This document shows positions 44,888 through 60,421 of a DNA stretch of 64,000 bases, in pieces (position 1 is the stretch's first letter; every line of letters begins with the position of its first letter). Both the position numbers and the translations under genes were made by a program. The notes beneath the pieces were generated by a model, which searched no databases, was not told the origin of the DNA, and saw only the letters and a program-made list of their open reading frames with translations. The stretch covers positions 14,923,447 to 14,987,446 of the forward strand of contig NC_092364.1 in assembly GCF_030848805.1 (NCBI RefSeq). Direction: 5' to 3'. The DNA comes from Temnothorax longispinosus (Eukaryota; Arthropoda; Insecta; Hymenoptera; Formicidae).

Positions 44888-47800
44888 AATAATATTATTA
44901 CATAATAATGTAAAAATATTTTATATTGTATTTTCAAGGCGCATTGAGAAATATTATACCAAATACCATCCCGTGTATAACCATAAATATATATATCATA
45001 CAATGAAAAATGGAGATAAACTTTTGAATTAATTAAAGAGGATAAACATCGTGAATTTCAAAATATTTTATTCACTACGCGGAATCGTGAATTTGGGCAG
45101 TAGCGTTTGTCAGTAAATACGAAAATTGCGGCACGGACGTGTTTCTTGTACATTGAGAGAGTCAATACCCCAAAGAGAGTAAAACGCCAGACAGAAACAA
45201 AATTTTGCAGTGAGGAGGGCTGTTGGGAAAGGGCCAATAAGGTTTCTGTCGAATTTATTTGCCAAACATTCCGGTATCGAGGGTTTCGTGTCGAACGTCA
45301 AATATAACTCGAATAAGTAGAAGCCTTTTCCTTATCTCAGTTGTATACGGTATTCCTTGAAGAAAAGCGTGTAGCATGGGAGTCTATAAAGCTACCTGCA
45401 GAATGTTCTTATTCGTTTCTCACATCCATCTTGTATTTTTGTTTATCTGATTGGCAATTTCTGTGACTAAAAAGAAACATATGTCAAAGTAACAAGTATT
45501 TTATGAAAATATATAAGGTTGATCTTTGTTCGGGAATATATATTTAAAAGAATTACTTCATAAAAATTAAATAAATTTACATCAAATTAATTTCTTCTGT
45601 ACATAGAGTACATGTGCGTGATTTTTATAGATAATATGTATATTTGACGTTTAAGAATCAGAATACACTGACGATCTCTTAATTTTTCGGTTATAGTGCT
45701 AACGCTTCTTAACTATCGACATACAATGAAGTTGTACAAGTCATCTTGAAATAATTTAGTTTCAATGAAATACATTTTTTAGGAGTGGAAAGTTAGTACA
45801 CCTATGTGCAGTCGAGCGACAGTTCGTGCTGCCTCCAGAGGATACAGATTTCGGGGCGAGTGCTCGGGAGAAACTTCTTAAGAAAATACGTTCCGAGCAA
45901 TCGGTATCGGAGTGCGAAGTCTAGTTCGAACTTTCGCGACTGCTCTACCTCGGTCGTCCGGCTAAGCAATCTTCTTGAAACTCTCTTGGTTCCCCCGAGG
46001 AATCGCTATCCGAGTTGGTTCAGATGATAAACACGGGACTCTATGATAAGAAGCGTGCTGTGTTCCCCGTGATAACGAATAATTGAGCATACAGCGTTAC
46101 GTTTTACATTACGCAGAATTGTAGCATGAAGGAAGATTAATACTTCTGAAGAACGAATATCTTTATTATATAAAAACAGTTCATGTTGAAGCATGTGACG
46201 TGACGTGACGTGATGCAAGTTGAAACACGTACGAGTTAATATATTATAGATATATAACGCAATTCGTCGTTACGCGCGAAAAAATATTCATTGAATCACT
46301 TATAGTAGTTCTTTTATCTTCTTAATATGAAAACATCTCTTTTCCGCGTGAGATTTAGAAACTTTCATTTTCTCTGTCTCCGCAGAGTTTTTCAGTATTT
46401 CTCGGCGAATGTAGAAAGTCAGAAGATCGAAAAAACCTAAAGTTCAAATGTCGAGACGATTTATTGTCGTCTCTCTCTCCCTCTCTCTCTCTCTCTTTCT
46501 CTCCTTCTCGTCTTTCTTCTTTCTCCTCGTTTTCTTCTCAGCTATTGTGATTCGTGTTGACTGTTGACTGGATAGTCGACAGGCTAAAATGGAACCAGTG
46601 CAACGACGAGGCGAAATGAAAGCCCAGCATTGGAAGCCCCGACCGTGGTTGTGCATTAAGTTGAAATCCCCGTATTTGCTCAACGTGGAAAATCACTGGA
46701 AAATCCACATCGCCGAAAACAAAAACGATTCGCCATGTGCAAATAGAGGGGATTGCGTAGACTCATGTTCGCTTACAAAAAGTGCGCGGATTGACTACAA
46801 AACGTTACACCGATCGCTGACCTCTTTAATTAAGTCCGTTGGCTATATCGAGTGGAACATGTCGCGCGCTAACGCGATATTTTTAAATCCATGAATGTAT
46901 GATGTGTATACCGGTCGCGAATGTGCACCACAAAAAGTTTTCTCTTTGCAAGCAAACCTCATTTTATGTTGAAAATTTTGGACAAAAGTAGAAAAGGTAG
47001 CGGTGACAAAACGAAAGAAATATAATTTGTTCGCATTGCTTTTCTCGGACGATTCTACACTTTGCGCGATTGTCCCGCCAGAAAATGACATTTTGCGGAA
47101 TCGACAGTTTTCTGCCGTATGGGTTAACAAATGCTGAATAACCCAAAATTCCGGAAGCCGTTAAAGCTAGATGAGAACGTGAGAAGGATGGGGGATGCAG
47201 GGATGCAGATGACGCCGTGTCGCGGCGCTGCGAATTATAATTAAATTTAAGTACGCAGCTCCGGTAGTTACGCAGAAATGCATGTGAGATTTTGGGGCGG
47301 AAATTACTTCGTGTCATTCCGAGGGCTTGCTTTGCCATAGTATTTTATACAGTACGTAAGTATAACCCTGCGTACAATTAACTCCAGCTACCCCAATTTC
47401 ATTCGCGATTGTTGTTACTTATTCATCATATACAAAATCTCCCTTATATTTCAAAATTTTAAATCTAATAAATTAAAATCAAATAAAATCTTTTACACGA
47501 TACATTTATGTACGTACGTTTACGTAAATTCATAGTAATAATATGGCTAGAAAGTTTAACTTTTCGATTTATCAGTTATTTTTCATTTATATCAACGATA
47601 CAGTGTGGAATAATTACGTGGAATATTATGAATCGTAATAAAATCCAATATGTTTTATTCATGTTGGCCAAACAGAATTATAACCCAGAATAGTTGTCGT
47701 CTTGTCGACGACCAAGGATCGCCGGGAAACGAGAAATTCATACCGCGTAATATAACATTGCATCTTTTTCGGTGACGCGAATACCAAGGTAACAAAAGCA

Positions 47801-50800
47801 ACGTGGGTCCCTGTAATAATTAGCCACCATACAAAATTAATGTAGCGTGGGATGCCGTGGAAAGGCAAACTTTCGAGCGTTCTAATACCGCGACGCGCCG
47901 CGTTGCGGAGCTCCATACAGTCGCCAGCACGTTGTTGTTGCCGATCATTAATAAAGCTGCGGGCTGCTGCTACTTCTTATGCTGTCTTCTGCAAACACGA
48001 GACAGTTATGCGCCGCATCGACTTACGAATTAATCTTTTAATACCTTATGGTGTTAACGAGGCCACTTTATCATTATGTCAAGGCGACCGTTTAAACGGA
48101 CATGTTTAGTAAACTGCAATTTTAATTTTGCTTCTTTAATAGGATGACAGTATTTGATATGACGAACTTATAGTTATAGTAATAAACTGATTATTTTCAT
48201 AGTCTTTTATAAATTTATATTTAATTAGAGTAGAATCCAATAAAAGAGAAGAGTTTTTAATAAGAAAATTTTTTTTCTTAATAGAATATTAAAGAATAGA
48301 TTTAAAGGCTATAGAGAAAGATATTAAAATTTTATTTTTAACAACTCACACTTTTATCTTTTGTACTTGCTCTTTCATTAAACTTGCTCTATATAATTTT
48401 ATTGTTCTATATCGTGCAATGCATCAAAAACCTCTTGTATCTCATTTGATTGACAATTTTTTACTATTACATTTATAATTGCTTGCTCACATCAGATATA
48501 TAATTCCAACACCATCGATGAAGTGTATAAATCCGTGATATTTAAGGCACAGAAAAAAATTGCACTGCCGCAGTTCTTTGACACGCTTGTATACTAATTG
48601 CAGCGTCAGCGGTCATTCGAAACCCCGGGTCATTTCGAAGCTCCCTCGTAACCGGAGAGGGCGAAAGTAATTACCGGCCGCGGCGCGTAAGTAATTAAGT
48701 AGCCGCCTGGCGGAATGCACGAATTGCAGAAACGCTCGCTAAATTGAAGGCACGTCCAATGTGTAATCGTGCACATGCACGGCCGGCTGCGGGAGCTCGT
48801 GTATGCGCGTGTAAGTGCTATAGCGGATCTAACCAGGCGCGCGCGCGCGCGCGCTTGTCTGTGCCGAAGCCTCGTCCACGTTGATGGTATCTATACAGTT
48901 GTAGCACGGTTAATGTAATCATTCTTGAGTACGCTACCGAGATACGTGTCTCGGCATGCATCTGGTCCCTCTGATTAACTCCATCTTCTCCTTATATTCA
49001 CGCGCGGAGAAAGCACGGAGGCGATCGGAAGAGGATGGGAATAGAGCAAGCTGGGACAGGCTGGGTTGCGTTTCACTCTCGAACTGGAGAGCACAAGTAG
49101 GTACATACGTATGTGGGCATACAGTGGTCTTACGTGACCAACCTCGTAAGTACGCGCGGCCGCGATCGACACGTAGGAAATGAGTATTGGCCGATCAATA
49201 ATGGAGGGGTTCCCTTGAAATATTTAGTAACAATCCACTTCGTTGCAGGATTTCGTTAAATGGACTGAATTCGTGAACCCGTTGAAAGGTTTCTCGTAAG
49301 AGCGGGCTTTGTGACTCTTCGGGGCGTTGCTCTTTGCGTTGTTCTTGCACATTTTGTGGCATTTTATCATAATTGCGTTACATATAACGCTGTTATTATA
49401 TTTTTTTATTGTCAGATACATACATATGTACTAACAAAAGTGTATATTATATTGCATTTGTATTTAAATATTTTAATTTCAATATATGATGTACATATAA
49501 AAAAATATTGAAGCATACTAAAAACGTTTATATGTATAAAGAAATATATAAATCATAATTCATTCGACAGCTGGTATTACATTCAATTATTGTTAAAAAT
49601 AATTATTACTATCTATTAAAAATTAATTTATTCCATATTATACGAGAAAATAGATATTAAAACATTTTCATTATCTCGATAATTTTTAGATATTACCACA
49701 ATAATAATCTGTAGTTCTCTGATAATTTTAGAAAATATTTTTATTTGATTTAATATTTAAAATTCTCCCACTTTTTTTACGCTTACAGGTTTTTTATACG
49801 CGTATGGCTTAACTCTGTGCAGGTCAATTTCGCGCAGTTGTATACATTTTATAATTGGATTCCTTTGTATGTTGGGTTCCTGTTAATTGCCGTCGAAATA
49901 ATTCCCTGCAGAGGGACGTCGCTACTGCGGCCTGTGGTGTTTTGTGTGACGAAGGTTGTTTTGGTTCGGGATTAGTTGACAAAAGGCGAGTATCGCCTGC
50001 GAAGGCTGTTAACTGTCGCCGACTGTTGCCGGGCGAATGCGCGGAGTCAAATTTAATTGCAGTTAACGACTGAAAATTAGTGTTCATCCTCTAGGTGCGC
50101 GCGAATTATTATTAACGCGATACCGAGTGTAACTGCGAGTGTAACTGCGACTGCAATTCCTAATTCCGCGAGGTGGCCCATGACATACAGCATACCGTGA
50201 AAATCTAATGGCGTAATGTATCGATATAACACAATATAACTCGACGTTAGAGAGAACTCGATTCAAGAGGTCATACGTTTAGAATTAACCAGTATTGCAG
50301 AACATTGATGGCTTTTTTACAATTTTTCTATATGGCCCTTGCACAATATAACTTTCAACAACGAAAATTTTCGATAGTAAAAGTCCAATAGTTTTCAGCA
50401 AATAAATTGCTTTTATTTATTTACTTATTCACAAAATCTATTTCTTCTAAAAATTCTCCGCGTTGCTATTTTATCGTTCAACTTTTTAAATGTAGGTACA
50501 TCAATATTTATTTTTTATCTGCTATTTTATTCAATTTTGCCTTCATGTCTCTTGCGGCCATGTCAGTACGGTAAGAAAGTTTTCAGTAGTGAAAGACAAG
50601 TTTTAGTCGGACGACTGAGTTAGCAATATTTATTTGTGCGCACGACGTGTTTTGCTTAAAACTGTTTCGACCTCGCGTTGTTTCACATTTACAAGGACAT
50701 CGCACTCGTTTTCTTATCTCTGTCGAGAATTGTGTGATTACCTCGATTTATCACACAAGCCACCTGTCCTCGGAGAAAATCAATTAGCTGCAAGCTGCAA

Positions 50801-53800
50801 CTTAGCGGTAGACCATACCGGGCGTATGGCGCCATCGATTCCCATACGCGCGTGGTAAATTATAAACGCAACACCAGTTGCATCCAGCTTAGTTGAAACT
50901 GTTGCAATTACCGCGGAACTTCTGCCTGACGAAAACGCGTCCGTCAAATCTCGCCGTTGCGCCGCGCGCCGTTCCGTGCGGCGAGAATGTTGGCTGTCGC
51001 GGGGTAGAAACGTGTCTCGAGTAGCTAGCAACCAAGTATCGTGTATCACAGCGCGCGACGTATACGGGGCAGGCGAAACCCCTATATACGTGGGGATGAT
51101 AACGGTGACTATTATTAATCTACGTAGGAGCGCGCGGCAATCAATTACCCTATCTTATGCCACCTCAACGTACAGCCGCCATGACCCCCAGCGCAAAACG
51201 GTAACGCCTGCAAGTCCAGGGGCGCAGAACAATGTACCTATACGCTAACGAGTTTCTAGGATCCCGGATATCGTGCGGAGGGCTCGGTTATGCGAGCGAC
51301 CACTCGTAAGTGTGAGTGCGCGCTTTATACGCGTGCAACGACTTCGCGTCGCACCATGTGAGCCTTCCGGCGAACTGCCGTTCGCGTACTTTTGCTTGTA
51401 GATAGACTCGCGTGTTTCGCGTGTAAATGTCGACGTGTACTTCCACAACGTGAGCAACGAACAGAGGGACACCATTAAACTGTTCGTGGCGGAGGAATGA
51501 TATGCTGTAGACGTGACGCGAAGACCATCAGTCTCAACAATATGCGCGAACATGATGCATGATATAGAGATATTATTATCTGACCGAACCACTTGAAAGA
51601 AGTTCCAACGCGTCGCGATAGACCGTAAAAGTTAATATTATATGAAGAAGTAATACGAGACTTTCCAAGCGTATCTTTAACGTTGGTTGTATAAGTATGT
51701 AACTCAAATTAGAAGAGAAGTATTTTGAAGCTTGGCGGAACTTAAATGAGGTCTTAACTATTAAAGCCACAGTTAAGTAACATACCGCACTTTGATGGGG
51801 GTTATTTTGATACTAATGATAAATCGTATAAATCGCCATAACATTTTACGCGAGTTGACGGTTAAAATTTTTATATGCAACGCGGTGTAATGCACCGCAA
51901 CGTTACACCGCGGGAGGTGATGAGAGCATTTTCTTGCGAGCAAATCGCGAATTTAACGCAGCCGATTAAGCACTCCGTAGAATCGAACCTGCTAATCGGT
52001 GTGGACGTAAACGACTCTCGTTATCTCCCTTCAGTGCTTATCGATTCGGCGAATCGCACGAGCGGAATCCGTTTAGACGGCGCTATTTGTCAGCGCCAAA
52101 TGAGGCGATTACACGCGCGCCAGTCCGACGTATATATACCTGCGAACGATATTTAATTAGAACCCGATCGGCACCGCCATTGCATCGTGGATTCGTAGCG
52201 GCAAAACGAGAAGAGAGGCCGGAAAATTAGGAGCGCGAAGTACTGCGACTGACGGCGGCGTCCTCAATTGCTATTAATCATCACTGAGACTTAATACTTA
52301 TTAATATGCATTGAAACGGGGAGCGTACATTTGAATTACGAGTTACGAGTAAACTATTAATTATATGAATCGTTAATAATTTATAATTCACATGTGCATT
52401 TAAGTAAATATTACATTAAACAACTATGAGATACTATGAACACACGCAGTGAGTCGCATTTACTATGAATAATATATTTTCCCTATTATTAATCTGATGC
52501 AATAATTATATATGTACATGACAAAATATTCATGCGATTGAGAGTGACCGTTTCAATAATAAGTTAATTATGCAAATGCCACGGAATAAATTACACTTCT
52601 GTTATCTTAAGATAAAAAGAAACGGAGATAAAATACACACATTTTTATAAATATGCAATAGATGAAAAGTCTTCCGAGTCTCGCGTAATAGATTCACGCG
52701 AAGGGCTCTCGCTCTCACGGCTGAAAAAAACACATTTCACGGCGAGTGTCATTTCAGCGCACTCCGCCGCGATATAAAAATGTTCCCTGGCGCGTTTTGA
52801 AGCTGTCCGTCGCAGTGCCGCGTTTCGAGACTATAAAAATTTAGGCTGTCCTACCTTTCGGTTAAAAATGCTTTTCGTCAAATGATCGTTTTATGCGTTT
52901 ATTGTTTCGTTCGTTTGTATCGTTATTATCATTACCCCGCCGGCCGGCTTAATTACTTTTATCCTCGCCGTTGAAATATTACTCTCTAAAATATTTCTCT
53001 TTATTTCGCATTCTGGCGATAATGAAAGTTTGATTCACTGAGAGCGATGGGAATTGTTTACAGAGCAATAATGACTACAGAGTAATACGTGCGTCTTATG
53101 GAAAAGCTTTTGCCCTCTTTATTTATCGCGACGATACAAAAGAGGACTCAATTCGTTCCGAATAAATTCACCGAGTCGGATTCAATGGAAGAGTCGGCAA
53201 TATCACGCGGAAAGAACGATTCATATCGAATTTAAGGCCGATTTTACGGGGAGTCAGCGGATAATCCGACTGCGAGACCGAGACGCTGTGCTCGAGGGTG
53301 AAAACGGGCAAGATGAATATTCCATGCTAAATTCGCGGCGAAAGAAATCCGACGACGAGGGAAAACGAGAAGAAGGAGACGGTGAGTCTCGTGACCCTTT
53401 TCCGCGGGAGATTTACCACTTGTTTCGGAACTTCTTCGTCGCCGAAAGAAAGAATTTAGCTCTCGTTTAAGAACTTCGGTCCCCTCGGTACCTCGTTTAG
53501 TATCCACGATCGCTCGGCATGTCGACACGCTCGTCTAACAAATTTGCGCATTGATATTTATATACAGCAGAATGAGATATTTTTTTTTGCTATTGCAAAC
53601 ATATACTGATATTCAAGAATTGGCAAATTAATGACAATTTGTGGCAATTTGATTCATTACTATGTCATTTAATTATATATGATTTACTTATAAAATTTTA
53701 ATAAAGTAAATACTTGTAAAATCTAATTTTTATTTAAAAGTTACTAGAATTATGACACAATACGATGACAGGTATGATCAGGATATGTCAGTAAATATTC

Positions 53801-56179
53801 GCAAAGTAACAGTTCTTATAATTTTTATCTTGAAGTAATGTTTAGCAAAATTAGTCGTTTTCTTTTATTTATTTGCACATATGTCGTAGTTATTAATGGC
53901 TATTAATTTAATGATGCCAGTAAAATTTATTTATGATGCATATATCAGGTTATACAAATAATTTTTTCCAAAACCAGGAACTTTATGCTATTCGTTTTAT
54001 TCAAGATACCAGTTTTGGGGTGGAAAGCAGACAGGTATGCAACAGCGCTGCAACGCTGCGCTTGTGCATCAGCCTACTTCCGCTCGAGTAAATACAGCCT
54101 TAATTAACACGGCGTCAGCTCGCACTTCCCTTCACAACCCTTCTCCACGGACTTACGACACAACAAACAGACGTAATTCACGCAATTGTCCTTCGAACGA
54201 GCAGACATCACGGACGAAGATGGTGCATTCCTTCCTTGCGGACCGCGTCGTAAATTAATTAAGGCCGCATTTCATTCGTTCCCAATGTATTTGCACAGGG
54301 GTTAATATTCCTGCAAATGTCCTCCGTCTCTGCGCTCAAAGAGTTCTGGTCCTTGTAGAATGGTCCCTGTATATTTTCCAGAAACGCGTTCCGGAAAGAG
54401 CACGAGGAAAGATATTAACGTACATAGACGGCGGACAAATTTGCAAAATACGCTAGCGTAATCAGACGTCCAAGACTGTAAATATTATATTTATTTAATA
54501 TTAATATTAGTAAGTATATATTGCATTTGAAAACATAAAACGCGCGATGAAATTTATTACATTTTGTTTAAATATTTTGCGATTTGATTGAAACGGAGAG
54601 AATAACGAATTGAAAATATGAGCGGAATTTCGCGATCAATGATTTTAAAGCACCTCTTCGCTTTCTATTTTGGAAACTCGCTAAAGATGATTTTGGATAT
54701 ATATATGCGAGTCGCGTCATGCGCGGACGTAAAATGTGATTTCAAGAATCCGCCGGTAAATAACATTTTTAGAGCCGAGGCTCGAGGGTGCGCCTCCGCC
54801 TCTTTCTCCGCTTATTCATGAGTATTTGACTTATTCAAGAAGCGAGGGTCCGAGAAGACCTGAATGCGAGAGGCCATGGACATACATCGACCACCGATGC
54901 GAGGGTAATATGAATCCAAAGGCTAAACTTACCGTGCATTTCAGATTTTCTCGCGAAGCTGTACGCATACGAAAAGCGAATATAAGCGCTTCGCGAGCGT
55001 AAGTTGAATCGAATATTTATCAAGTAACGATTAATGCGCATCCTCATTTTTAATCTCGCGATTTATTCGAATTGATGTAGACATGACACGATCATCATTC
55101 ATGTCTGTCGATCGCACAAGTTTTCGACTTTTTGGAATCCGAAATCCTTCGCGAGTTTCGTAGTGGAATATTTTGTTCTTGAATTTAAGCGGAATTTATT
55201 TCTTTTCTATCGCGGTGTATGCGAGAAATGTTTTTTTTTTTTTATACATTTTGTGAATATATGTACTGTTCAGGAAGAATTCCGTTTCGAAACTCCCTTA
55301 ACCGCTAAATTGATTGTTTCGTGGGAACTTAGATTTTTCTTGGCGATCGCAAATCTGGGTCGAAATTAAATTACCGAGTTGAGGCGGACCAACCGCCACG
55401 CCGCCGTCCGCCGAGCGTTGAGAAAGCTCGCGCCGTTTCGTTTTGTACCGTAAATACGTCCGACCTTTCCCGATAGTTCCAGCGGATCCAGTTGATTTCT
55501 TTTTTGCTACGCGGCTAGTTCACACGTCGCATCCACGTGCGCTGACCAGCGAGTTTCGAAAAACCCCGCCGATGGAAAGTTTTCCAACGTAACCCTCTTT
55601 AGCCTCCGAAAACGATGGCGGCAAACGATCTTCCGTCAACGTTTTCCGTCACGTGTTTTTACTGTGACTCGCCGTCGACCTAATGCGGATCGACGGCGAA
55701 GGGGCGGAGAACGAGTGGTGGGAGAGGGGTGGGGGGAAGGGGGTAGCGCAGAAAAGTTTAGTGAATTCCGCGCTGCTGCAGCTAATCTTCCAAACTACTT
55801 CGAGTTTAATTTCCCTTATCGCGACTTTCAGCGCCTTACGATCGGCGGCGAAGTTTTTTTTGTTTTGTCGCGGCGAGCAGGCTTGATTATCCATTACCGC
55901 GTGATTTATTAGCGCGGACGTTAGCCGGATTTACCCTTTGGCGGCAATAAATAGCGAAAGATTTTCGGAGGATCCGACGTTTAAATCCTAATATCAATTT
56001 CAGCGCTCGTTCGAAAGCGCGTGCCAGCGCGACGAAATAGCTTTGGCAATATCTGATGCGTTTGAATGGTTTCTTTATTTTGTCGTTAGCGACGATTATT
56101 TTTACCCTGCAACATTCAGATGTTTATAGATAAAACAGAAATTCCGAGAACCATTTTCAAAATTATATTCTCGAATATC
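44888..56179. other. No gene supported
   Basis: Mixed sequence with CpG-rich patches (for example 45800-46030, 50900-51450, 51880-52260 and 55380-55960), a CT-rich tract (46469-46515), a CG run (48838-48854) and short inverted repeats at 51881-51912 and 54950-54997. No exon with a recognisable domain or convincing splice context was found. Confidence 0.4.
48838..48854. repeat. (GC)n run
   Basis: About eight GC units in a CpG-rich patch. Confidence 0.9.
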
Positions 56180-56426
56180 TTAACACATTCACCGCCAAGC
56201 ATATTTTACGTGACTTTTTATTTACGCTAATTGAATTATTTTGTATACTAAAAAAAGCAATAAAACATTTAATTTATATAGTAGTAAATTAGTATTGAAT
56301 TGCACAAAAATATGTGACGTATTTATTTGATTGTCGTCCCATAACGGTCACCGATGACCGACAAGGCGTAAACGGAAAGTTCACAATCAGTGTTGGTCAC
56401 TAGTGACCGTCATGGTGATGTGTTAC
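56180..56426. mobile_element. piggyBac-type MITE, copy 2
   Basis: Related to 7259-7512 along its whole length; by eye about 80% identical, including TTAACACATTCACCGCCAA and GATGACCGACAAGGCGTAAA. The left TTAA is intact; the right end has decayed to TTAC. Confidence 0.85.
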
Positions 56427-59400
56427 ACATTATTTTAAAAATTTATCAGAGCGATGAATGGAAAAGATTAGATTTTTTCTGATAGATGCAGTTGTTTACA
56501 ATTATTTGTAAAGTTATCTTAATTGAAATAATTAATTAATTTTGGAAAAAATAAGGGCTTCTATAATCAAATATCTATCGATTTGTCCGTTATTTCAACT
56601 TTTGATTATTCTTGTTAATAATTGTTTTAAAATGTACAATAAAATACGGCGTTTTGTGGAGATAGCGATAATGTTTTCTCGTGGTTGGACGCGAGCCGAT
56701 GGGCACGAGAGCGTTAAATGTTTGACGTGGGACATTAAATAAACAGTACGCATGGGTAGTTACGTAAAATCAACAGTGGGTGACGTCGAGAGAATCTTGA
56801 TGCAATTTCTAAAACGTGACAATGCGCGTCCCGATTGACGTTAATCAACGAATGCTTTCAATAACATCGAGCTTTTAATCCTCCGTCCGAGAAAATACTT
56901 TGCTTACATAGACATCAATACCTTTCCGTGCTCTATAAACTACGATAGGAACAGATTTTTCGTATACGTATACTATCGTAATTAAAAAGCAATTGAACCA
57001 GACGGTTTTAAAAGAATTTATTGAGAGCATAAGTATTGTATTTACATATAAAAAATAATGTATCAAAATTTATCACTTATCTCATTCGTGAAAGCGTTAG
57101 TAAAATGCAAATATTAGCGTTAAATATCGAATTGATAGGAGCACGATATCCTTTTGATCACATAATTAATTACAATTTAGCTGCTTTAACTTCCACAAAA
57201 TACAAAAAGTGTTAGAGAATCGCATATTATAAGGTATTTTCTTGTGACATGCCTTGATGAAGGTGTATACATGGAAAACGATTAGTGTAGGTACACATCT
57301 TAGGCGGTCTAAATGTACGAACGTCGTTAAACACCGCTTTTTACACTTACATCGTTCCTTATACCTTTTATATACGAATTCAAGAGCATTGGGAGGGTTT
57401 AGGGCGATCAACAATGTCACAGGGGTTGACGATACGGGAACGACGACGATCTCCCTTTTTCCACAGTTCAGACCATTACCTTCGTTTGCCCTCACCTTAT
57501 CGCTGATTTATATGAGAAGTGGAGGACACCTCCGACCATTCACTCTTGTATATTCCGTCATCGGCTGGCACTTGTTTCCAGATACGGCGACGTCTTCGAT
57601 GTAACTTAAAGCCAACCTGGCTCCCCCATCAAAAGGACGGGCGCCGAGTCGTCGACCGGTCTTTTGCTCGGATTAACGGGCTCTTGCCGACTCACCCGGC
57701 TGTTCGAGTCACCCCTTGTGCCCTTGTTTCGCAATTGCAGTCGACTCCCCCTTGTCGCGTCTCGAGGAATCGCTCGTAAACAAAGCCAGAATAAATTGAC
57801 ATTTCTCCGCCTCTTTCCTACTTACCGTTTTCTCCCGAGTCTCCCCTCGCACCACCGACACCGGTCGAATCCTCACTTCGCAACCCTTTTCGCGACGAAT
57901 TTATCGGGTAATCCGACGAAATCTGACGCTAGAATGTTGAAGTAATTCGGAATTTCTGTCATTCTGTTCCAACATTGCACATTGACGAGGAACAATTTGG
58001 TAAAAGTTATGAAAGAAGAAGAAAGAGCAGAGAGGTACAGTACAATTGTGCATTTTTCAAGAAGATAAATAGTTTTGACAAAGGTATACCGAAAATGATA
58101 ATATTTATTGCTTTTAAATTGAATAAAGTATCCTTTTAACATTGCGATGCGAGAAAAATACGGAAATGTAAATATCCGGGTTATGTACAATATACCCTTA
58201 AAAGGTCCAGCGAAACTTTCGTGCGCACATTTCCGCGCACCAAAGGAACGAGGATCTTTCATATGAACATGGGATTCGCAAATGCTTTCTTTCCCAGTTA
58301 TTTTGGAATACCGTGGATACATCAGTTACCGCGATAAAAGTTTTCGCGAAGCCATTTGTTATCCTGAATCCTTCTTTATTACATCCGAAATATTTATAAA
58401 ACACACGTTGCTTCTAATGAAAAATGACTAGATACGCACCTTAAACAGAAATTATGGAAGGTATATAGGATAATGTGGTAACGCGTTAAGTAAAAATTGG
58501 AATATAAAGAAATAACCAGTTAACATTCGTTTACTTTATTTCTATAATACTGCCAGAGAGAAACACAAACGAATAATTTGTTTATAAAATCTGTTTGTCC
58601 GCTTTCTCGACAGAAAATACGTTGATGAGAACAAGTATATATTAATCAGTGTGCACATATTCCGATTCTTTTCACCTTTGTAACGCGATAGCGGTGAGCA
58701 AACTGAGCTATTGTAAATTTTTTCAAGGCATTTGAAGGAGCAAACGTTATTACAATAGTTATAATTACGACTATGAGCGCCAGACTGCAGTAATTAACCA
58801 TAGCGCAGCATTCATTCGTTAAAAATCCTTTTCTTCTTGCCGAGACGAATCGTGTACCTCGATTACGAGCAGTGCACGCCTTCTTTCGACGAGAGCTCGA
58901 TGAAAAAAAAAGAGAGGAAAAGAGAGAAACTTCGATGCAGCCTCTTTGTTGCCTCTCTGCTTTTTTCGGCTGTCTTTTACTAGCAGCAGGCTACTGCCGC
59001 GCGGTTATTTAAAAGGGAAAGATAGCGGGGCGCAATGAAGGATAACGCATTGTCCACCAACGGCGCAGTTAAAACTTGTCTCATAATTACTCTCATTTAG
59101 CACCCCTCATTCGCCCCTCCGCACTTTCCTCTTCCTTCTTCTTGTTTGACTCTGTATCACCCCTTTCTTCATTCGCTCCGCTTCCCGCGTCGGTATGGCG
59201 AGCACAGCGTGAGGTAACTTGTTCACGTTCTACTTCGGGCATTAAATCATGCTACTTCATAATATCCTGAAACTCATGATATCTTATAAGCGTAAGTTAC
59301 GTCAATTAATAGCGTCGCCGTGCAATATACCTTACCTCTCTCATGTATACTCGATTCAACATACACTCTCCGGATATATTGGATACCTTGTAACTTTAAA

Positions 59401-60324
59401 TATATGACAGACGGATAAAAATTCTCGTATATGAACAAGTAAATAGAAATTTAAAAAAGAGAAAACAAGAACAATAATTTTCCAATCTCTAGGGTTAATT
59501 TGTTTAAACACAAAGCTTTAGATAAGCTGTTATCTTAAAGACAAGTTAAGATAAAGTTGTGTGAGAAGAGCTGTCACGATAAATTTTTCATTTTTATTGT
59601 TATATGTTTTATCTATCTTTTTATAGAATTATTAGTCGTGTTATATTTCCAATTACAAGACTCTATGTATTTTTCTTTTGCACGTTACACTCTCTAACGT
59701 TTCACGGAATGTTTGCGCATGAATTCTTGATTGCGTTTCATCGGTGATCGCGGGACAGATTTCAAGTTACTATGGCGCAACGTTTTCATTGTCGCGCAGG
59801 ATCACCGGATGGTGCCGGACATTCCGCGGACGCAATTCAAAATCGTTTAAAAAAGTAGAGGAAAGGAGAGGAAAAGGGAGAGAGAGGAAACAAATTTTCG
59901 ATGTTGTTTCGTCGGCCGCCAAGTGCTCGCGAGCATGGGCGTTTACGCCGGCACGGTTCTCCATGGCGCATTTCCATTATTTAAATACGTAGAGAAGTCC
60001 AGTTTGCGGACGTAGTTTCGCGGCGCGCGAGTCACTATCGCGATCGGCCGATTATTTTTACGATAGCGTAGTAGAGAACGGCGAAAAGCGCGAATTTTTC
60101 CAGCTACCGGTAGGAAAAGAGAGCCTCTCGAAACTCGGTTAGTATCGATTGAAATTCGCTTTATATGCTCTGCCTCCTACCATTGCCGACTTGCGCTCAT
60201 CCTGCCGAGCCACCCTCCCCCCCCCCGCGTAACCCACCCCCGTGACCGCTATCCGCGGTATCTTCGTCATATTTCCATCCTTGTTTACATACGGCGTGTG
60301 CACACACCGAGCATAGTGGCGGTG
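56427..60324. other. No gene supported
   Basis: AT-rich with pyrimidine-rich patches (57480-57900, 59090-59180) and a CpG-rich patch (59730-60240). No exon is recognised. Confidence 0.4.
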
Positions 60325-60421
60325 CCCATTGTTTGACTGAATGTAAAACAGTTCACGCGCCACAGTCAAGGATTCAATTTTCGATTGATGCGATTTTAAT
60401 GGCGTGTTTACTTTGAAATCG
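60325..60421 (+). repeat. Three-copy intronic repeat, copy 1
   Basis: Core landmarks AAGGATTCAATTTTCGATTG, then ATG, then TTTACTTTGAAATC. Related to 61490-61545 and 61835-61945 in the same orientation. Confidence 0.7.

Noticed and set aside
46589..46894. 101-codon open frame beginning MEPVQRRGEMKAQ
   Set aside because: Single short frame with no family resemblance and no splice support.
51875..52156. 93-codon open frame beginning at a short inverted repeat
   Set aside because: No domain; the inverted repeat CGCGGTGTAA with its complement 12 bp on is short enough to be chance.
54950..54997. 10-bp inverted repeat CTCGCGAAGC
   Set aside because: Short arms in a CpG-rich area; no support for a terminator, MITE or RNA gene.
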